A DNA stretch of 64,000 bases from Paenibacillus zeisoli (GCF_003994465.1 NZ_RZNX01000005.1:62001-126000); one strand, 5' to 3'. Counted from the first letter of the stretch, positions 38,913 to 47,821 are shown. Made by a program: numbers and translations. The notes: generated by a model not told the origin, from the sequence alone.

Positions 38913-40688
38913 TTGATTAATCAATTATCATGGAAGATCGGTGGACAGCAAGGTGAAGGTGTAGAAAGTACAGACCGCATTTTCTCTACAGCATTGAACA
39001 GACTAGGTTACTATTTGTATGGATATCGTCATTTCTCCTCACGGATTAAAGGCGGGCACACAAACAATAAAATTCGCATCAGTACGACGCCGATTCGGGC
39101 AATTTCCGATGACCTGGATATTCTGGTTGCTTTTGACCAAGAAAGTATTGATTTCAATGCACACGAGCTTCGTGAAGGCGGAGTCGTTGTCGCAGATGCT
39201 AAATTTAATCCTACAATTCCGGAAGGAACAAAAGCTACTTTGTTTGCGGTGCCAATTACGGCGATCGCGGAAGAGCTTGGAACTTCCCTAATGAAGAATA
39301 TGGTTGCTTCAGGGGCTTCTTGGGCGCTGCTCGGACTCCCTCTCGAAGTATTTAATAAAGCAGTTGAAGAGGAATTCGGACGTAAAGGTCCGGCAATCGT
39401 TGAGAAGAATATTGAAGCTGTACGCCGCGGCGCGGAGTACGTGCTGGAGCTTGCAGGCGGACCACTGGAAGAGTTCAAGCTTGAACCAGCTGACGGCAAG
39501 CAAAAGCTGTTCATGATCGGTAACGATGCAATTGCACTGGGTGCCCTTGCAGCCGGCTGCCGGATTATGAGTGCTTATCCGATTACACCTGCTTCTGAAA
39601 TTATGGAATATCTGATCAAGAAGCTGCCAAAGTTTGGCGGAACTGTTGTTCAGACTGAGGATGAAATCGCAGCCATTACCATGGCAATTGGTTCCAATTA
39701 TGCAGGTGTTAGAACGATGACAGCTTCTGCTGGTCCTGGTCTGTCTCTAATGATGGAGGCTATTGGCCTAGCCGGGATGACGGAAACGCCAGTGGTTATC
39801 GTAGATACCCAGCGCGGGGGTCCAAGTACAGGTCTTCCAACCAAGCAGGAGCAAAGTGATATTCACGCCTTGATCTACGGAACCCATGGTGAGATTCCAA
39901 AGATTGTTCTATCTCCTAGTTCAATTGAAGAGTGCTTCTATGATACGGTTCAGGCATTCAACCTGGCTGAGAAATATCAAGTGCCAGTCATTCTGGCTAC
40001 AGACCTCCAGTTGTCCTTGGGCAAACAGTCTTGTGAAGAGCTAGACTACAATAAGATTGTAATTGACCGTGGTAACATTGCAACCGAGATCCCTGATCGT
40101 GAAGATGGTTCGCTCTTCAAACGTTACGAGCTTACTGAGAGTGGTGTATCCAGCCGTGCCCTTCCTGGCACCAAGAACGGGATTCACCATGTAACCGGCG
40201 TTGAGCATGACGAGACAGGACGTCCATCGGAAAGCCCGGTTAACCGGATCCATATGATGGATAAACGTCTGGGCAAGATGGATAAGATTGAAGTTGAGAA
40301 CCCGATTCATATTCAAGGCTCTCATGAAGAGCCGGATCTCTTGATTATCGGCATGGGTTCAACGGGTGGAACGATCGATCAAGCCCGTGTACATCTTGAG
40401 GCGGAAGGTATCAAGACGAGCCATATGACGGTTCGCCTGCTGCACCCTTTCCCGGTACAAGAAGTACTTCCACATTTACAAAAAGCTAAGAACGTTGTCG
40501 TTCTTGAAAATAATGCGACTGGACAACTTGCCAGCTTGATTAAGCTGAATGTTGGCCTGCATGAGAAAATTAATAGTGTTCTGAAGTACGACGGTAACCC
40601 GTTCTTACCTTCAGAAGTATATTCGGAGAGCAAGAAAGTGCTGAGCGATGGACCATCTGCTCAGAAACTAAGTGAGGAGCTGGTGTAA
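38913..40688 (+). CDS. korA: 2-oxoacid:acceptor oxidoreductase, alpha (fused gamma-alpha) subunit
   Basis: This subunit joins a gamma domain (about residues 1-185, with GGQQGEGVES) to an alpha domain (from about 195, with AYPITPASEIMEYL). With KorB it oxidises a 2-oxoacid to acyl-CoA and reduces ferredoxin. No ferredoxin domain is present, as in the two-subunit aerobic type. I choose TTG 38913 (INQLSWKIGGQQGEG, 591 aa) with AAGGGGTGG six bases upstream. korB starts right after it. Substrate choice (pyruvate, 2-oxoglutarate or branched) cannot be read from the sequence. Confidence 0.92.
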   Translation: MINQLSWKIGGQQGEGVESTDRIFSTALNRLGYYLYGYRHFSSRIKGGHTNNKIRISTTPIRAISDDLDILVAFDQESIDFNAHELREGGVVVADAKFNPTIPEGTKATLFAVPITAIAEELGTSLMKNMVASGASWALLGLPLEVFNKAVEEEFGRKGPAIVEKNIEAVRRGAEYVLELAGGPLEEFKLEPADGKQKLFMIGNDAIALGALAAGCRIMSAYPITPASEIMEYLIKKLPKFGGTVVQTEDEIAAITMAIGSNYAGVRTMTASAGPGLSLMMEAIGLAGMTETPVVIVDTQRGGPSTGLPTKQEQSDIHALIYGTHGEIPKIVLSPSSIEECFYDTVQAFNLAEKYQVPVILATDLQLSLGKQSCEELDYNKIVIDRGNIATEIPDREDGSLFKRYELTESGVSSRALPGTKNGIHHVTGVEHDETGRPSESPVNRIHMMDKRLGKMDKIEVENPIHIQGSHEEPDLLIIGMGSTGGTIDQARVHLEAEGIKTSHMTVRLLHPFPVQEVLPHLQKAKNVVVLENNATGQLASLIKLNVGLHEKINSVLKYDGNPFLPSEVYSESKKVLSDGPSAQKLSEELV

Positions 40689-40689
40689 G

Positions 40690-41556
40690 ATGGCAACTTT
40701 TAAAGAATTCCGCAACAACGTCAAACCAAACTGGTGCCCAGGATGCGGCGATTTCTCCGTACAAGCGGCTATTCAACGTGCAGCAGCCAATGTTGGTTTG
40801 GAGCCTGAACAGCTTGCTGTAATCTCCGGTATCGGCTGCTCCGGACGGATTTCCGGTTACATCAATGCCTACGGCCTTCATGGTATCCATGGACGTGCTC
40901 TTCCGATTGCTCAAGGGGTTAAGCTTGCCAACCGTGATCTTACAGTAGTAGCTTCCGGTGGAGACGGCGACGGCTTTGCAATTGGTATGGGCCATACGGT
41001 TCATGCGATTCGCCGGAATATCAATATGACTTACATTGTTATGGATAACCAGATTTATGGATTGACTAAAGGCCAAACCTCACCTCGAAGCAGTGAAGGC
41101 TTTAAGACGAAGAGTACCCCTGAAGGTGCAATTGAGACTACACTGTCACCTCTGGAGATTGCGTTGTCTGCAGGTGCTACATTTGTAGCTCAATCCTTCT
41201 CTAGTGACCTTAAGCAGTTAACTTCTTTGATCGAGCAAGGGATCCAGCATGAAGGCTTCTCCTTGATCAACGTATTCAGTCCTTGTGTAACGTTCAACAA
41301 AGTGAACACTTACGACTGGTTCAAAGAGAACATCGTGAATTTGGAAACTGTGCCTGATTATGATCCGAGTAACCGGGTTATGGCAATGACCAAGCTAATG
41401 GAGACTAACAGCATGATTACAGGTCTTATTTATCAGAACAAGACGAAGAAAAGCTACGAGAATCTGGTATCCGGTTTCCGTGAGGAACCACTTGTTAGTC
41501 AGAACTTGTCATTGACTGAAAGTGAATTTGACAAACTTGTAGCAGAATTTAGATAA
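40690..41556 (+). CDS. korB: 2-oxoacid:acceptor oxidoreductase, beta subunit
   Basis: KorB carries thiamine diphosphate and one 4Fe-4S cluster. Cysteines likely to bind the cluster are in WCPGCGD near residue 15, GIGCSG near 50 and SPCVTFN near 200. The TPP motif is GGDGDGFAIG near residue 92 with DNQIYGLTKGQ after it. The length, 288 residues, is normal. The ATG follows the korA stop by one base, with GAGGAGCTGG inside korA as binding site. Confidence 0.94.
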   Translation: MATFKEFRNNVKPNWCPGCGDFSVQAAIQRAAANVGLEPEQLAVISGIGCSGRISGYINAYGLHGIHGRALPIAQGVKLANRDLTVVASGGDGDGFAIGMGHTVHAIRRNINMTYIVMDNQIYGLTKGQTSPRSSEGFKTKSTPEGAIETTLSPLEIALSAGATFVAQSFSSDLKQLTSLIEQGIQHEGFSLINVFSPCVTFNKVNTYDWFKENIVNLETVPDYDPSNRVMAMTKLMETNSMITGLIYQNKTKKSYENLVSGFREEPLVSQNLSLTESEFDKLVAEFR

Positions 41557-41566
41557 TTTGATTGTA

Positions 41567-41595
41567 GGGCAGTGGGGGAATTCCCGCTGCCTTTT
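41567..41595 (+). terminator. Intrinsic terminator after korB
   Basis: GGCAGTGGG pairs with CCCGCTGCC, followed by TTTT. pduL is therefore partly or fully separate; TATAAT near 41615-41620 may be its -10. Confidence 0.75.
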
Positions 41596-41672
41596 CCTTT
41601 TGATTCGGAAAGGAGTATAATGGTTATCGAATTTGAAAGACTATAGAGAAAAAGAGGAGTTGACACTCTATC

Positions 41673-42245
41673 ATGAGTAAAACTGTACCTGTAGGTGTAT
41701 CGGCACGTCATATTCATTTAACTCAAGAACATATTGATGCTTTGTTTGGACAAGGCTATCAATTGACTGAATTTAAACCCCTGTCTCAGCCCGGTCAATT
41801 TGCTGCCAATGAGACTGTAGCTGTAATTGGTCCAAAGGGCCAATTTGACAAAGTACGTATTCTGGGACCAGCGCGCCCTGCTTCACAGCTTGAAATATCC
41901 CGTACAGATTCCTTTGCAATTGGAGTCAAAGCTCCGGTGCGTGAATCGGGAAAGATCGAAGGGACTCCCGGAATTACTGTAAAAGGTCCTGCCGGCGAAG
42001 TTGAATTGGAGCAGGGTGTCATTGTGGCAGCCCGTCATATTCACTTCCATACCTCGGATGCAGCTAATTGGGGCATTAAAGACCAGCAGCTGCTTAAAGT
42101 TCGTCTTGGCGGTGAGCGTGGATTGATTCTTGAGAATGTGATCGCACGTGTGTCTGAGTCTTATGCTCTGGATATGCACATCGATACAGATGAAGCAAAT
42201 GCTGCTGGAGCCAAAACGGGTGACACGGCAGAAATTATCGAATAG
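41673..42245 (+). CDS. pduL: Phosphate propanoyltransferase PduL
   Basis: PduL exchanges CoA and phosphate on short acyl groups. It is a zinc enzyme unrelated to Pta. The 190 residues show both HxH segments, GVSARHIHLT near residue 10 and VAARHIHFHTSD near 117. There is no N-terminal shell-targeting extension, and no microcompartment genes are nearby, so it should act free in the cytosol. Directly after korAB it could turn acyl-CoA into acyl phosphate for ATP formation by a kinase encoded elsewhere. Confidence 0.93.
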   Translation: MSKTVPVGVSARHIHLTQEHIDALFGQGYQLTEFKPLSQPGQFAANETVAVIGPKGQFDKVRILGPARPASQLEISRTDSFAIGVKAPVRESGKIEGTPGITVKGPAGEVELEQGVIVAARHIHFHTSDAANWGIKDQQLLKVRLGGERGLILENVIARVSESYALDMHIDTDEANAAGAKTGDTAEIIE

Positions 42246-42257
42246 ATTTGTGTGGAG

Positions 42258-42287
42258 AAAGACGGGACCTTGGGTCTCGTCTTTTTT
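42258..42287 (+). terminator. Intrinsic terminator after pduL
   Basis: AAAGACGGGAC pairs with GTCTCGTCTTT with one mismatch, followed by T6. Confidence 0.85.
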
Positions 42288-42334
42288 AATTGATGAGAGG
42301 TGTCGGGTGATTTCGCGCCGTCATTATGAGTAGT

Positions 42335-42478
42335 GTTTGGGCTTACGATCGCTGTTACCCTCCGATTTCCTGGGTTATTCCAGGTGGATGAAATCGGAGG
42401 ATTAAGCGAATGCTTCCGTTGTAGCTTTCTTTCAGAAAGCTTGTAGGCGAACGCTGGCGCTTCTTCAGTCCCAAAAAC
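42335..42478. repeat. Structured intergenic element (possible dispersed repeat)
   Basis: No gene is seen in 42246-42706. This part is bounded by GTTTGGG (42335-42341) and the complementary CCCAAAAAC (42470-42478). Inside are a 10-bp perfect stem CTCCGATTTC/GAAATCGGAG (42360-42399) with an inner CCTGG/CCAGG, and AGCTTTCT/AGAAAGCT (42423-42441). The compact chain of stems within complementary ends looks like a small non-autonomous or REP-like repeat, or a structured RNA. Copy number is unknown. Confidence 0.5.
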
Positions 42479-42512
42479 TCCTCTCCATGACTTGGATCAC
42501 CTGAATGCAACT

Positions 42513-42584
42513 AAAAAAGACGAGAGGCCCTGGTTATACCCTGACAAGTACACAGGGGTATAACCAGTTACGTCTCGTCTTTTT
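42513..42584. terminator. Very long bidirectional terminator between pduL and spoVAD
   Basis: AAAAAGACGAGA pairs with TCTCGTCTTTTT, and CTGGTTATACCC pairs perfectly with GGGTATAACCAG inside it, giving about 24 paired positions with A and T tracts at the two ends. It can stop transcription from both converging genes. Confidence 0.88.
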
Positions 42585-42706
42585 GAAACTGTAGGAAAGA
42601 ACAATGTCCCTTTTGTCACCGAATATGGCTGTTTTGTGGTTTAGATCAAAGAATCTGGTGAGGTAATCTCAATGTGTGAACATGTTAACTGTGTCGTACA
42701 TAGCTG

Positions 42707-43726
42707 CTAACCCTGGAACTCCTGCCGTTCAATCGAAACCGCATGTGCGATAGACGGAATGCTCTCTTTTTGCTGAGAGGAGATAGGGGACATCAGAGCG
42801 CCGGTTGCAACAACGAGAACACGGCGGAGCTCACCTTTGCGTATGCGTCGCAAGAGATGGCCGTAAGTGACAACGGCAGAGCAGGCACATCCACTTCCGC
42901 CCGACTGAACATTTTGCTTGTCATAGTCATAGATCATCATACCGCAGTCCTTATAAGTAGTCTGCTCGATCGGAAAGTTATGCTCTTTGAACAGATCATT
43001 GGCGATCGCATACCCAACCTTGGATAAGTCTCCCGTCACAATGAGATCATAATAGCTGGGTTCAATTTGAAGATCGCGAAAATGAGCCTCAATGGTATCA
43101 ACCGCGGCAGGGGCCATAGCAGCACCCATATTGAAGGGATCGCTTATTCCCATATCGATAACACGCCCGATGGTAGCTGATGTAATGACAGGCCCATTCC
43201 CTGAAGGAGACACCACAGCTGCCCCAGCGCCGGTAACGGTATACTGTGCCGTTGGCGGCTTCTGCGAACCGTACTCTGTAGGGTATCTGAACTGCTTCTC
43301 TGCACTCGCATTGTGGCTGCAGGTGCCAGCTAAGACATAGTTAGCACTTCCGCTATTAACCACAAGCGCGGCAAGGGCAAGTCCTTCCATGGAGGTCGAG
43401 CAGGCCCCGAAGAGTCCCATGTAGGGGATTCCAAGTGAGCGTGCGGCAAAGCTGTTGCTAATGATCTGATTCATCAGGTCGCCGCCAAAATGAAATTGTA
43501 TGTCCTCTTTCGTCAGACCGGCATGCTCAATCGCCAGCTTGCATGATTCCTCGATCAAGGTTTTCTCAGCCTTCTCCCAACTGTCCTGACCAAGATATAG
43601 ATCTCCGTGAATAATGTCGAAATCTGCAGCTAAAGGCCCCTGGCCTTCAAAAGGACCGACAATGGTGGCTGTGGATATAATACGGGGCTTATTCTCGAAC
43701 ACCCAGCTTTGATGACCCTTTAACAT
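42707..43726 (-). CDS. spoVAD: Stage V sporulation protein AD
   Basis: SpoVAD is a thiolase-fold protein that binds dipicolinic acid and works with SpoVAC in DPA movement across the inner spore membrane. The 339-residue product starts LKGHQSWVFENKPRII and contains GLFGACSTSMEGLALAA with the thiolase-like Cys. The ATG lies one base after the spoVAC stop, with GGGAGG inside spoVAC; the frame continues upstream without a better start. The gene is last in its operon and runs into a terminator; a spoVAE-type gene is not next to it. Confidence 0.94.
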   Translation of the reverse strand: MLKGHQSWVFENKPRIISTATIVGPFEGQGPLAADFDIIHGDLYLGQDSWEKAEKTLIEESCKLAIEHAGLTKEDIQFHFGGDLMNQIISNSFAARSLGIPYMGLFGACSTSMEGLALAALVVNSGSANYVLAGTCSHNASAEKQFRYPTEYGSQKPPTAQYTVTGAGAAVVSPSGNGPVITSATIGRVIDMGISDPFNMGAAMAPAAVDTIEAHFRDLQIEPSYYDLIVTGDLSKVGYAIANDLFKEHNFPIEQTTYKDCGMMIYDYDKQNVQSGGSGCACSAVVTYGHLLRRIRKGELRRVLVVATGALMSPISSQQKESIPSIAHAVSIERQEFQG

Positions 43727-43727
43727 A

Positions 43728-44234
43728 TCAAGAACCTCCCGATGATCCAGGTATAAATAAAAAGTGGAACAAAGCAATTAGAAAAGCGGCCACAGTACCA
43801 AAAACAATAACGGCCCCGGCTAATTTGAACATATTTGATCCAATCCCCAGTACTATTCCTTCTCTGCGATGTTCTATCGCTGCCGAGGCCATGGAGTTGG
43901 CGAATCCGGTAACGGGAACAGCTGTACCCGCTCCGGCCCACTGGGCAATTTTATCGTAGAATCCGAGACTAGTGATGATAACGGAGATCAGGATCAGAAC
44001 AGCTACGGTGGGATCCCCAGCCCTTTTCTCATCAAATCCCCCGTAGTGGATAAACCACTGCCTTATACATTCACCGATCAGACAGATCAGTCCACCGCTG
44101 ACAAAGGCCCGGATACAATTTAGGAATACAGGGCGCTTAGGCTCATGTTTTTGAGATAGCTCCTTGTAGTCCTGTTGGACAGGAGTCAGTTTTTTATTTT
44201 GATTTTTTTGTTTGTTCTTTTTTGTATTCGCCAA
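43728..44234 (-). CDS. spoVAC: Stage V sporulation protein AC
   Basis: SpoVAC is an inner-membrane channel-like protein that releases DPA and is mechanosensitive in B. subtilis. The 168-residue product has a Lys/Asn/Gln-rich N-terminus (about residues 1-35), then several membrane segments including FVSGGLICLIGECIRQWF. The conserved GAGTAVPVTGFANSM block follows near 100. The start is TTG at 44234 with AGGAGG eight bases upstream. It lies 12 bases after the DUF421 gene, clearly one operon. Confidence 0.93.
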   Translation of the reverse strand: MANTKKNKQKNQNKKLTPVQQDYKELSQKHEPKRPVFLNCIRAFVSGGLICLIGECIRQWFIHYGGFDEKRAGDPTVAVLILISVIITSLGFYDKIAQWAGAGTAVPVTGFANSMASAAIEHRREGIVLGIGSNMFKLAGAVIVFGTVAAFLIALFHFLFIPGSSGGS

Positions 44235-44246
44235 GATGTCTGCCTC

Positions 44247-45107
44247 CTATCTTTTTAGCAGGGGTTTGATGCTGCCGATAACCTTGTCCAGCTGTATCGA
44301 GCATTGTTCAAACATCTGTTTGCCCTGCTTATCCTTCGTGGAAAGTGAATACATTTCCAGGTCGGCTTCGCATTTTTTCAAATTAGCCAGCAATAGCGCT
44401 CGTTCCTGAGGCTCGGGTACTTTAATCTGATCATCGTACAAGTCAACAAACAGTCCGCCATAGGCATCTACTTGTCCTAAATATACGTTATCCAGAGACA
44501 CGCCCAACTTATCCAGCTCAGTATTCAGCCAAGCCATACTTTTGCCAATTGTAGCCAGCGGCTCAAGCATAGCTACCCCATCAAGAATGACGGTCTGTGG
44601 TTCAACCTCGGGAGCTACCTTGATGCCCAGCATAGCAGGGGTTAAAGGAAGATTCTCCTTTTTGAGCAGCACATTGATTTCACCATTAGGTTCCATTACG
44701 GCAAACTCAACTTCCGCGGCTTTAAAGACGCTCTTCTTCCGCAGCTGCTCAAGTAACTCCTCGTTGGTGAGCTTCTCTTTCTTTAAATTATCTTCTAATA
44801 CCTTACCGTCCTTGATCAGCACAGTACCGCTGCTATCTATGATTCCACGGGCTTTCTTGCTCTTTAGCTGTAGAAACTCAATTAACAACGAGATGGCAAC
44901 CCATACAGCCAAGGATATAACGCCAAGGTACCAACTGCCATCCAGCTCTAAGGATACGACTGCAGCCAGATCTCCGATGGTAATACCCGTAATGTATTCA
45001 AAGAAAGATAGCTGGGAAATCTGCCGCTTGCCGAGCAGCCGGGTAAGGATGAACAGGAAAACTACGGCGGCAAGTGTCCTTATAACAACTTCTAACCATT
45101 CAGGCAT
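44247..45107 (-). CDS. DUF421 (YetF-like) membrane protein with C-terminal DUF1657-like domain
   Basis: The 286-residue protein has three membrane segments at about 8-90 followed by the cytoplasmic DUF421 beta domain (about 95-225). Its last 50 residues (LKKCEADLEMYSLSTKDK onwards) match the small DUF1657 protein encoded divergently at 45282. This two-domain layout is that of the 2Duf protein of spoVA2mob operons, which raises spore wet-heat resistance in B. subtilis. It begins the DUF421-spoVAC-spoVAD operon here, so a role in the spore inner membrane is likely. GGAAGGAG precedes the ATG. Confidence 0.88.
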   Translation of the reverse strand: MPEWLEVVIRTLAAVVFLFILTRLLGKRQISQLSFFEYITGITIGDLAAVVSLELDGSWYLGVISLAVWVAISLLIEFLQLKSKKARGIIDSSGTVLIKDGKVLEDNLKKEKLTNEELLEQLRKKSVFKAAEVEFAVMEPNGEINVLLKKENLPLTPAMLGIKVAPEVEPQTVILDGVAMLEPLATIGKSMAWLNTELDKLGVSLDNVYLGQVDAYGGLFVDLYDDQIKVPEPQERALLLANLKKCEADLEMYSLSTKDKQGKQMFEQCSIQLDKVIGSIKPLLKR

Positions 45108-45281
45108 TACAGATGATCTCCTTCCTGTATACTCAGCAGTGAACTTATCCTCTCAATTATTTGTATTTGCTTTGATTTTTAATGAAATAAGATACTGGAA
45201 GTTGGTGTTTTTTTTTCCAGTTATGAAATCGACCGGGGCAGGTTAAATTATGAGCCTAGAAGGATAAGGAGGTGATTTCTG

Positions 45282-45488
45282 ATGACCGTTGCATCGCAGG
45301 TGAAAACAACCGTTGCATCTTTGAAGAGTGCCCAAGCGAGCTTGGAGGCATTTGCACTGAGTACTCAAAACCAAGAGGCTAAAACCCTGTTCACAGACGC
45401 AGCTGCCCAAACTCAGCAGATTGTTAACCAAGTTGAAAGCCGTGTTCAGCAGCTTGAAAATGAAGAGCCTCAATATAAAGGTTTCTAA
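45282..45488 (+). CDS. DUF1657 small protein
   Basis: A 68-residue, mostly helical protein (TVASQVKTTVASLKSAQASL) of the DUF1657 family, which recurs in spoVA2-type clusters. GGAGGTGATTTCTG precedes the ATG. It is transcribed away from the DUF421 gene across a 174-base gap and ends before a strong terminator. Its sequence matches the C-terminal domain of the DUF421 protein. Function unknown. Confidence 0.88.
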   Translation: MTVASQVKTTVASLKSAQASLEAFALSTQNQEAKTLFTDAAAQTQQIVNQVESRVQQLENEEPQYKGF

Positions 45489-45521
45489 ATTGGCGAAGCT
45501 TCTAAGGTAACATGTCTTGAT

Positions 45522-45560
45522 TCCAAAAAACCGTTCCCGATCAGGGTACGGTTTTTTGGA
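45522..45560. terminator. Intrinsic terminator after the DUF1657 gene
   Basis: TCCAAAAAACCGTTCCC and GGGTACGGTTTTTTGGA form a 17-position stem with one mismatch and T6 in the 3' arm. Confidence 0.88.
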
Positions 45561-45594
45561 TTGCGGTCAAACCTAATAGATTAGCGGATTTAGG

Positions 45595-45605
45595 TATGGT
45601 ATAAT
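45595..45605 (+). promoter_or_regulatory. Extended -10 promoter for miaB
   Basis: TATGGTATAAT fits the extended -10 form TRTGnTATAAT. The -35 region is poor. It lies 75 bases before miaB. Confidence 0.6.
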
Positions 45606-45680
45606 TTGATGTAATGCTTTTTTATTGTAATCTCCCGTAGACGGGAGTCGATAGATGATTTGAAGGAGTGAACCGGAAGC

Positions 45681-47231
45681 ATGGCGGAGAAGAAAAAGGA
45701 TTACTCCAAATATTTTGATTTCTCAGATGCCAAAGTCATTTCTGAGGACGAAACCGGCAAAAAAATACGAATTCGTGGTCGGGAAATTCACATTATGTCT
45801 GAACCCAATCATAGACAGGAGAAGCAGCGCGGTAAGGAAGACGTAAAAGTCCTGTATGAGAACACAGTTCCGGAAAGCCTGAAGGACTTGGGACGAGGCA
45901 AGCGCTACATCGTATATACTTATGGTTGTCAGATGAATGAGCATGACACAGAGACCATCAAAGGCCTGCTCGAGCAAATGGGCTATCAGTCCACGGAAGA
46001 CCGCAAGGAGGCTGATCTGATCCTGCTGAACACCTGCGCGATCAGAGAGAATGCGGAGGATAAAGTGTTCGGAGAGCTTGGACATCTAAAGACACTTAAG
46101 CTTGAGAGACCGGGTCTTCTGCTTGGCGTCTGTGGATGCATGTCTCAGGAAGAGAACGTTGTGAACCGGATTATGCAGAAGCACAGCTTTGTCGACATGA
46201 TCTTCGGTACCCATAATATTCACCGTCTGCCGCATTTGATTCAAGAGGCGATTTTCAGCAAAGAGATGGTGGTAGAAGTATGGTCCAAAGAGGGCGATAT
46301 CATTGAGAATCTGCCGAAGAAACGGGAAGGTATGCGGGCATGGGTGAACATTATGTACGGCTGTGATAAGTTCTGTACATACTGCATCGTTCCTTTTACA
46401 AGGGGCAAAGAACGCAGCCGCAGACCTGAAGACGTGATTGCCGAAGTGCGCGAGCTGGCGCGGCAAGGATTTAAGGAAATTACACTCCTCGGACAAAATG
46501 TCAACGCATACGGCAAAGACTTTACCGATATCGAATACTCATTTGCGAATCTGATGGACGACCTTAGACAGATTGATATTCCACGTGTCCGCTTTATGAC
46601 CTCACACCCGCGTGATTTCGATGATGATCTCATAGCGGTGCTGGCTAAAGGCGGCAATCTGGTTGAACATATCCATCTTCCGGTTCAATCCGGAAGCACG
46701 GAAATCTTGAAGAGAATGAGCCGAAAATACTCCAGAGAGCACTATCTTGATCTTGCCCGTAAGATTAAGTCAGCAATTCCGGACGTGGTTCTCACTACGG
46801 ATATTATCGTAGGCTTCCCGGGTGAGACGGATGAACAGTTTGAAGACACACTCTCTCTGGTCAAAGAGGTTGGTTACGACTCGGCCTATACCTTTATTTA
46901 TTCGCCAAGGGAAGGGACTCCAGCTGCAGTGATGGAGGATAATGTCCCTCTGGGAGTCAAGAAGGCGCGCCTGCAGCGTCTGAATGATGCGATTAACGAG
47001 AACAGCCGCCTAAGCAACGATAAAGTTGTAGGTTCGGTTGTTGAGGTCCTGGTTGAAGGTGAAAGCAAGAATAATGAGAAGGTTCTAGCCGGAAGAACAC
47101 GAAGTAACAAGCTGGTGCATTTCGAAGGATCCCCGGATCTGATCGGTACGTTCGTACATGTGGAGATCACAGATCCAATGACTTGGTACATCAAGGGAAA
47201 TATCGTTCCCGAACCGGTAACAACAGTATAA
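45681..47231 (+). CDS. miaB: tRNA-2-methylthio-N6-dimethylallyladenosine synthase
   Basis: MiaB is a radical-SAM enzyme that adds a methylthio group to i6A37 of tRNAs reading U-starting codons. The N-terminal cluster cysteines are in [17 protein letters not shown] and GVCGCM. The radical-SAM CxxxCxxC is in [18 protein letters not shown] near residue 225. A TRAM domain closes the 516 residues. The N-terminal 65 residues are a charged extension typical of Bacilli. ymcA follows as in Bacillus. Confidence 0.97.
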   Translation: MAEKKKDYSKYFDFSDAKVISEDETGKKIRIRGREIHIMSEPNHRQEKQRGKEDVKVLYENTVPESLKDLGRGKRYIVYTYGCQMNEHDTETIKGLLEQMGYQSTEDRKEADLILLNTCAIRENAEDKVFGELGHLKTLKLERPGLLLGVCGCMSQEENVVNRIMQKHSFVDMIFGTHNIHRLPHLIQEAIFSKEMVVEVWSKEGDIIENLPKKREGMRAWVNIMYGCDKFCTYCIVPFTRGKERSRRPEDVIAEVRELARQGFKEITLLGQNVNAYGKDFTDIEYSFANLMDDLRQIDIPRVRFMTSHPRDFDDDLIAVLAKGGNLVEHIHLPVQSGSTEILKRMSRKYSREHYLDLARKIKSAIPDVVLTTDIIVGFPGETDEQFEDTLSLVKEVGYDSAYTFIYSPREGTPAAVMEDNVPLGVKKARLQRLNDAINENSRLSNDKVVGSVVEVLVEGESKNNEKVLAGRTRSNKLVHFEGSPDLIGTFVHVEITDPMTWYIKGNIVPEPVTTV

Positions 47232-47277
47232 TAAGTCAGGCAGATATGGCTAAACTATAAATTGGGGGAATTGTACC

Positions 47278-47730
47278 ATGGGACAGCTTGATAACATGCA
47301 GTATAATGATTGCGGAATGCCTACTTTTGATACTAAAGATTTGGTCATTCGTGAAGATATTATGGCGAAAGCCAAGGAACTTGCTGAATTGATTGGAACC
47401 AGCGAGGAAGTGGAACACTTCAAGAAGGCGGAACAAAAAATCCAAAATCATGAGCGTGTCCAAGGCCTTATCCAGACCATTAAGAAGAAGCAGAAGGAGA
47501 TTGTGGCCTTCGAGTCCTTTGAGAACAAAGCGATGGTTGCCAAAATTGAGAAGGAAATTGAAGAGCTTCAGGATGAAATAGACAGTATTCCGCTTGTGAC
47601 CGAATTCCAGCAAAGTCAGAGCGATATTAATTATCTGCTTCAGCTTGTCGTGTCTGTTATCCGTGACACGGTATCGCAGAAAGTGAATGTAGAAGCTGGA
47701 ACCGAAGCGGCTCCAAGCAGCTGCGATTAA
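47278..47730 (+). CDS. ricA: YmcA (RicA) family regulator of RNase Y
   Basis: RicA with RicF and RicT forms the Y-complex that carries Fe-S clusters, directs RNase Y to maturing transcripts and promotes competence and sporulation. The 150-residue, largely helical protein has the YlbF/YmcA core (about 24-130, VIREDIMAKAKELAELIG). A Cys occurs in the N-terminal extension and one just before the C-terminus, the latter where RicA has its cluster ligand. The miaB-ymcA order is conserved. Confidence 0.88.
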   Translation: MGQLDNMQYNDCGMPTFDTKDLVIREDIMAKAKELAELIGTSEEVEHFKKAEQKIQNHERVQGLIQTIKKKQKEIVAFESFENKAMVAKIEKEIEELQDEIDSIPLVTEFQQSQSDINYLLQLVVSVIRDTVSQKVNVEAGTEAAPSSCD

Positions 47731-47739
47731 TGGAATGAT

Positions 47740-47771
47740 GTGCGGGGGCTTACTACTTCCGCACTTTTTTT
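47740..47771 (+). terminator. Intrinsic terminator after ricA
   Basis: GTGCGG and CCGCAC form a short stem with a 13-base loop, followed by T7. Confidence 0.78.
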
Positions 47772-47821
47772 ATTCATTATGCATGAATGCTCAGAGACAC
47801 AGTGAATGGAGGAACTACAGG

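Noticed and set aside
44542..45246. A 234-codon frame opposite the DUF421 gene
   Set aside because: It is antisense to a clear family member, Ser/Thr/Ile-rich as expected for a shadow frame, and has no binding site.
45120..45280. Sigma-G promoters for the DUF421 operon and the DUF1657 gene
   Set aside because: The best candidates (TATACAG on the minus strand, GATACTG near 45191 on the plus strand) have poor -35 boxes, so I do not list them as features although sigma-G control is expected.
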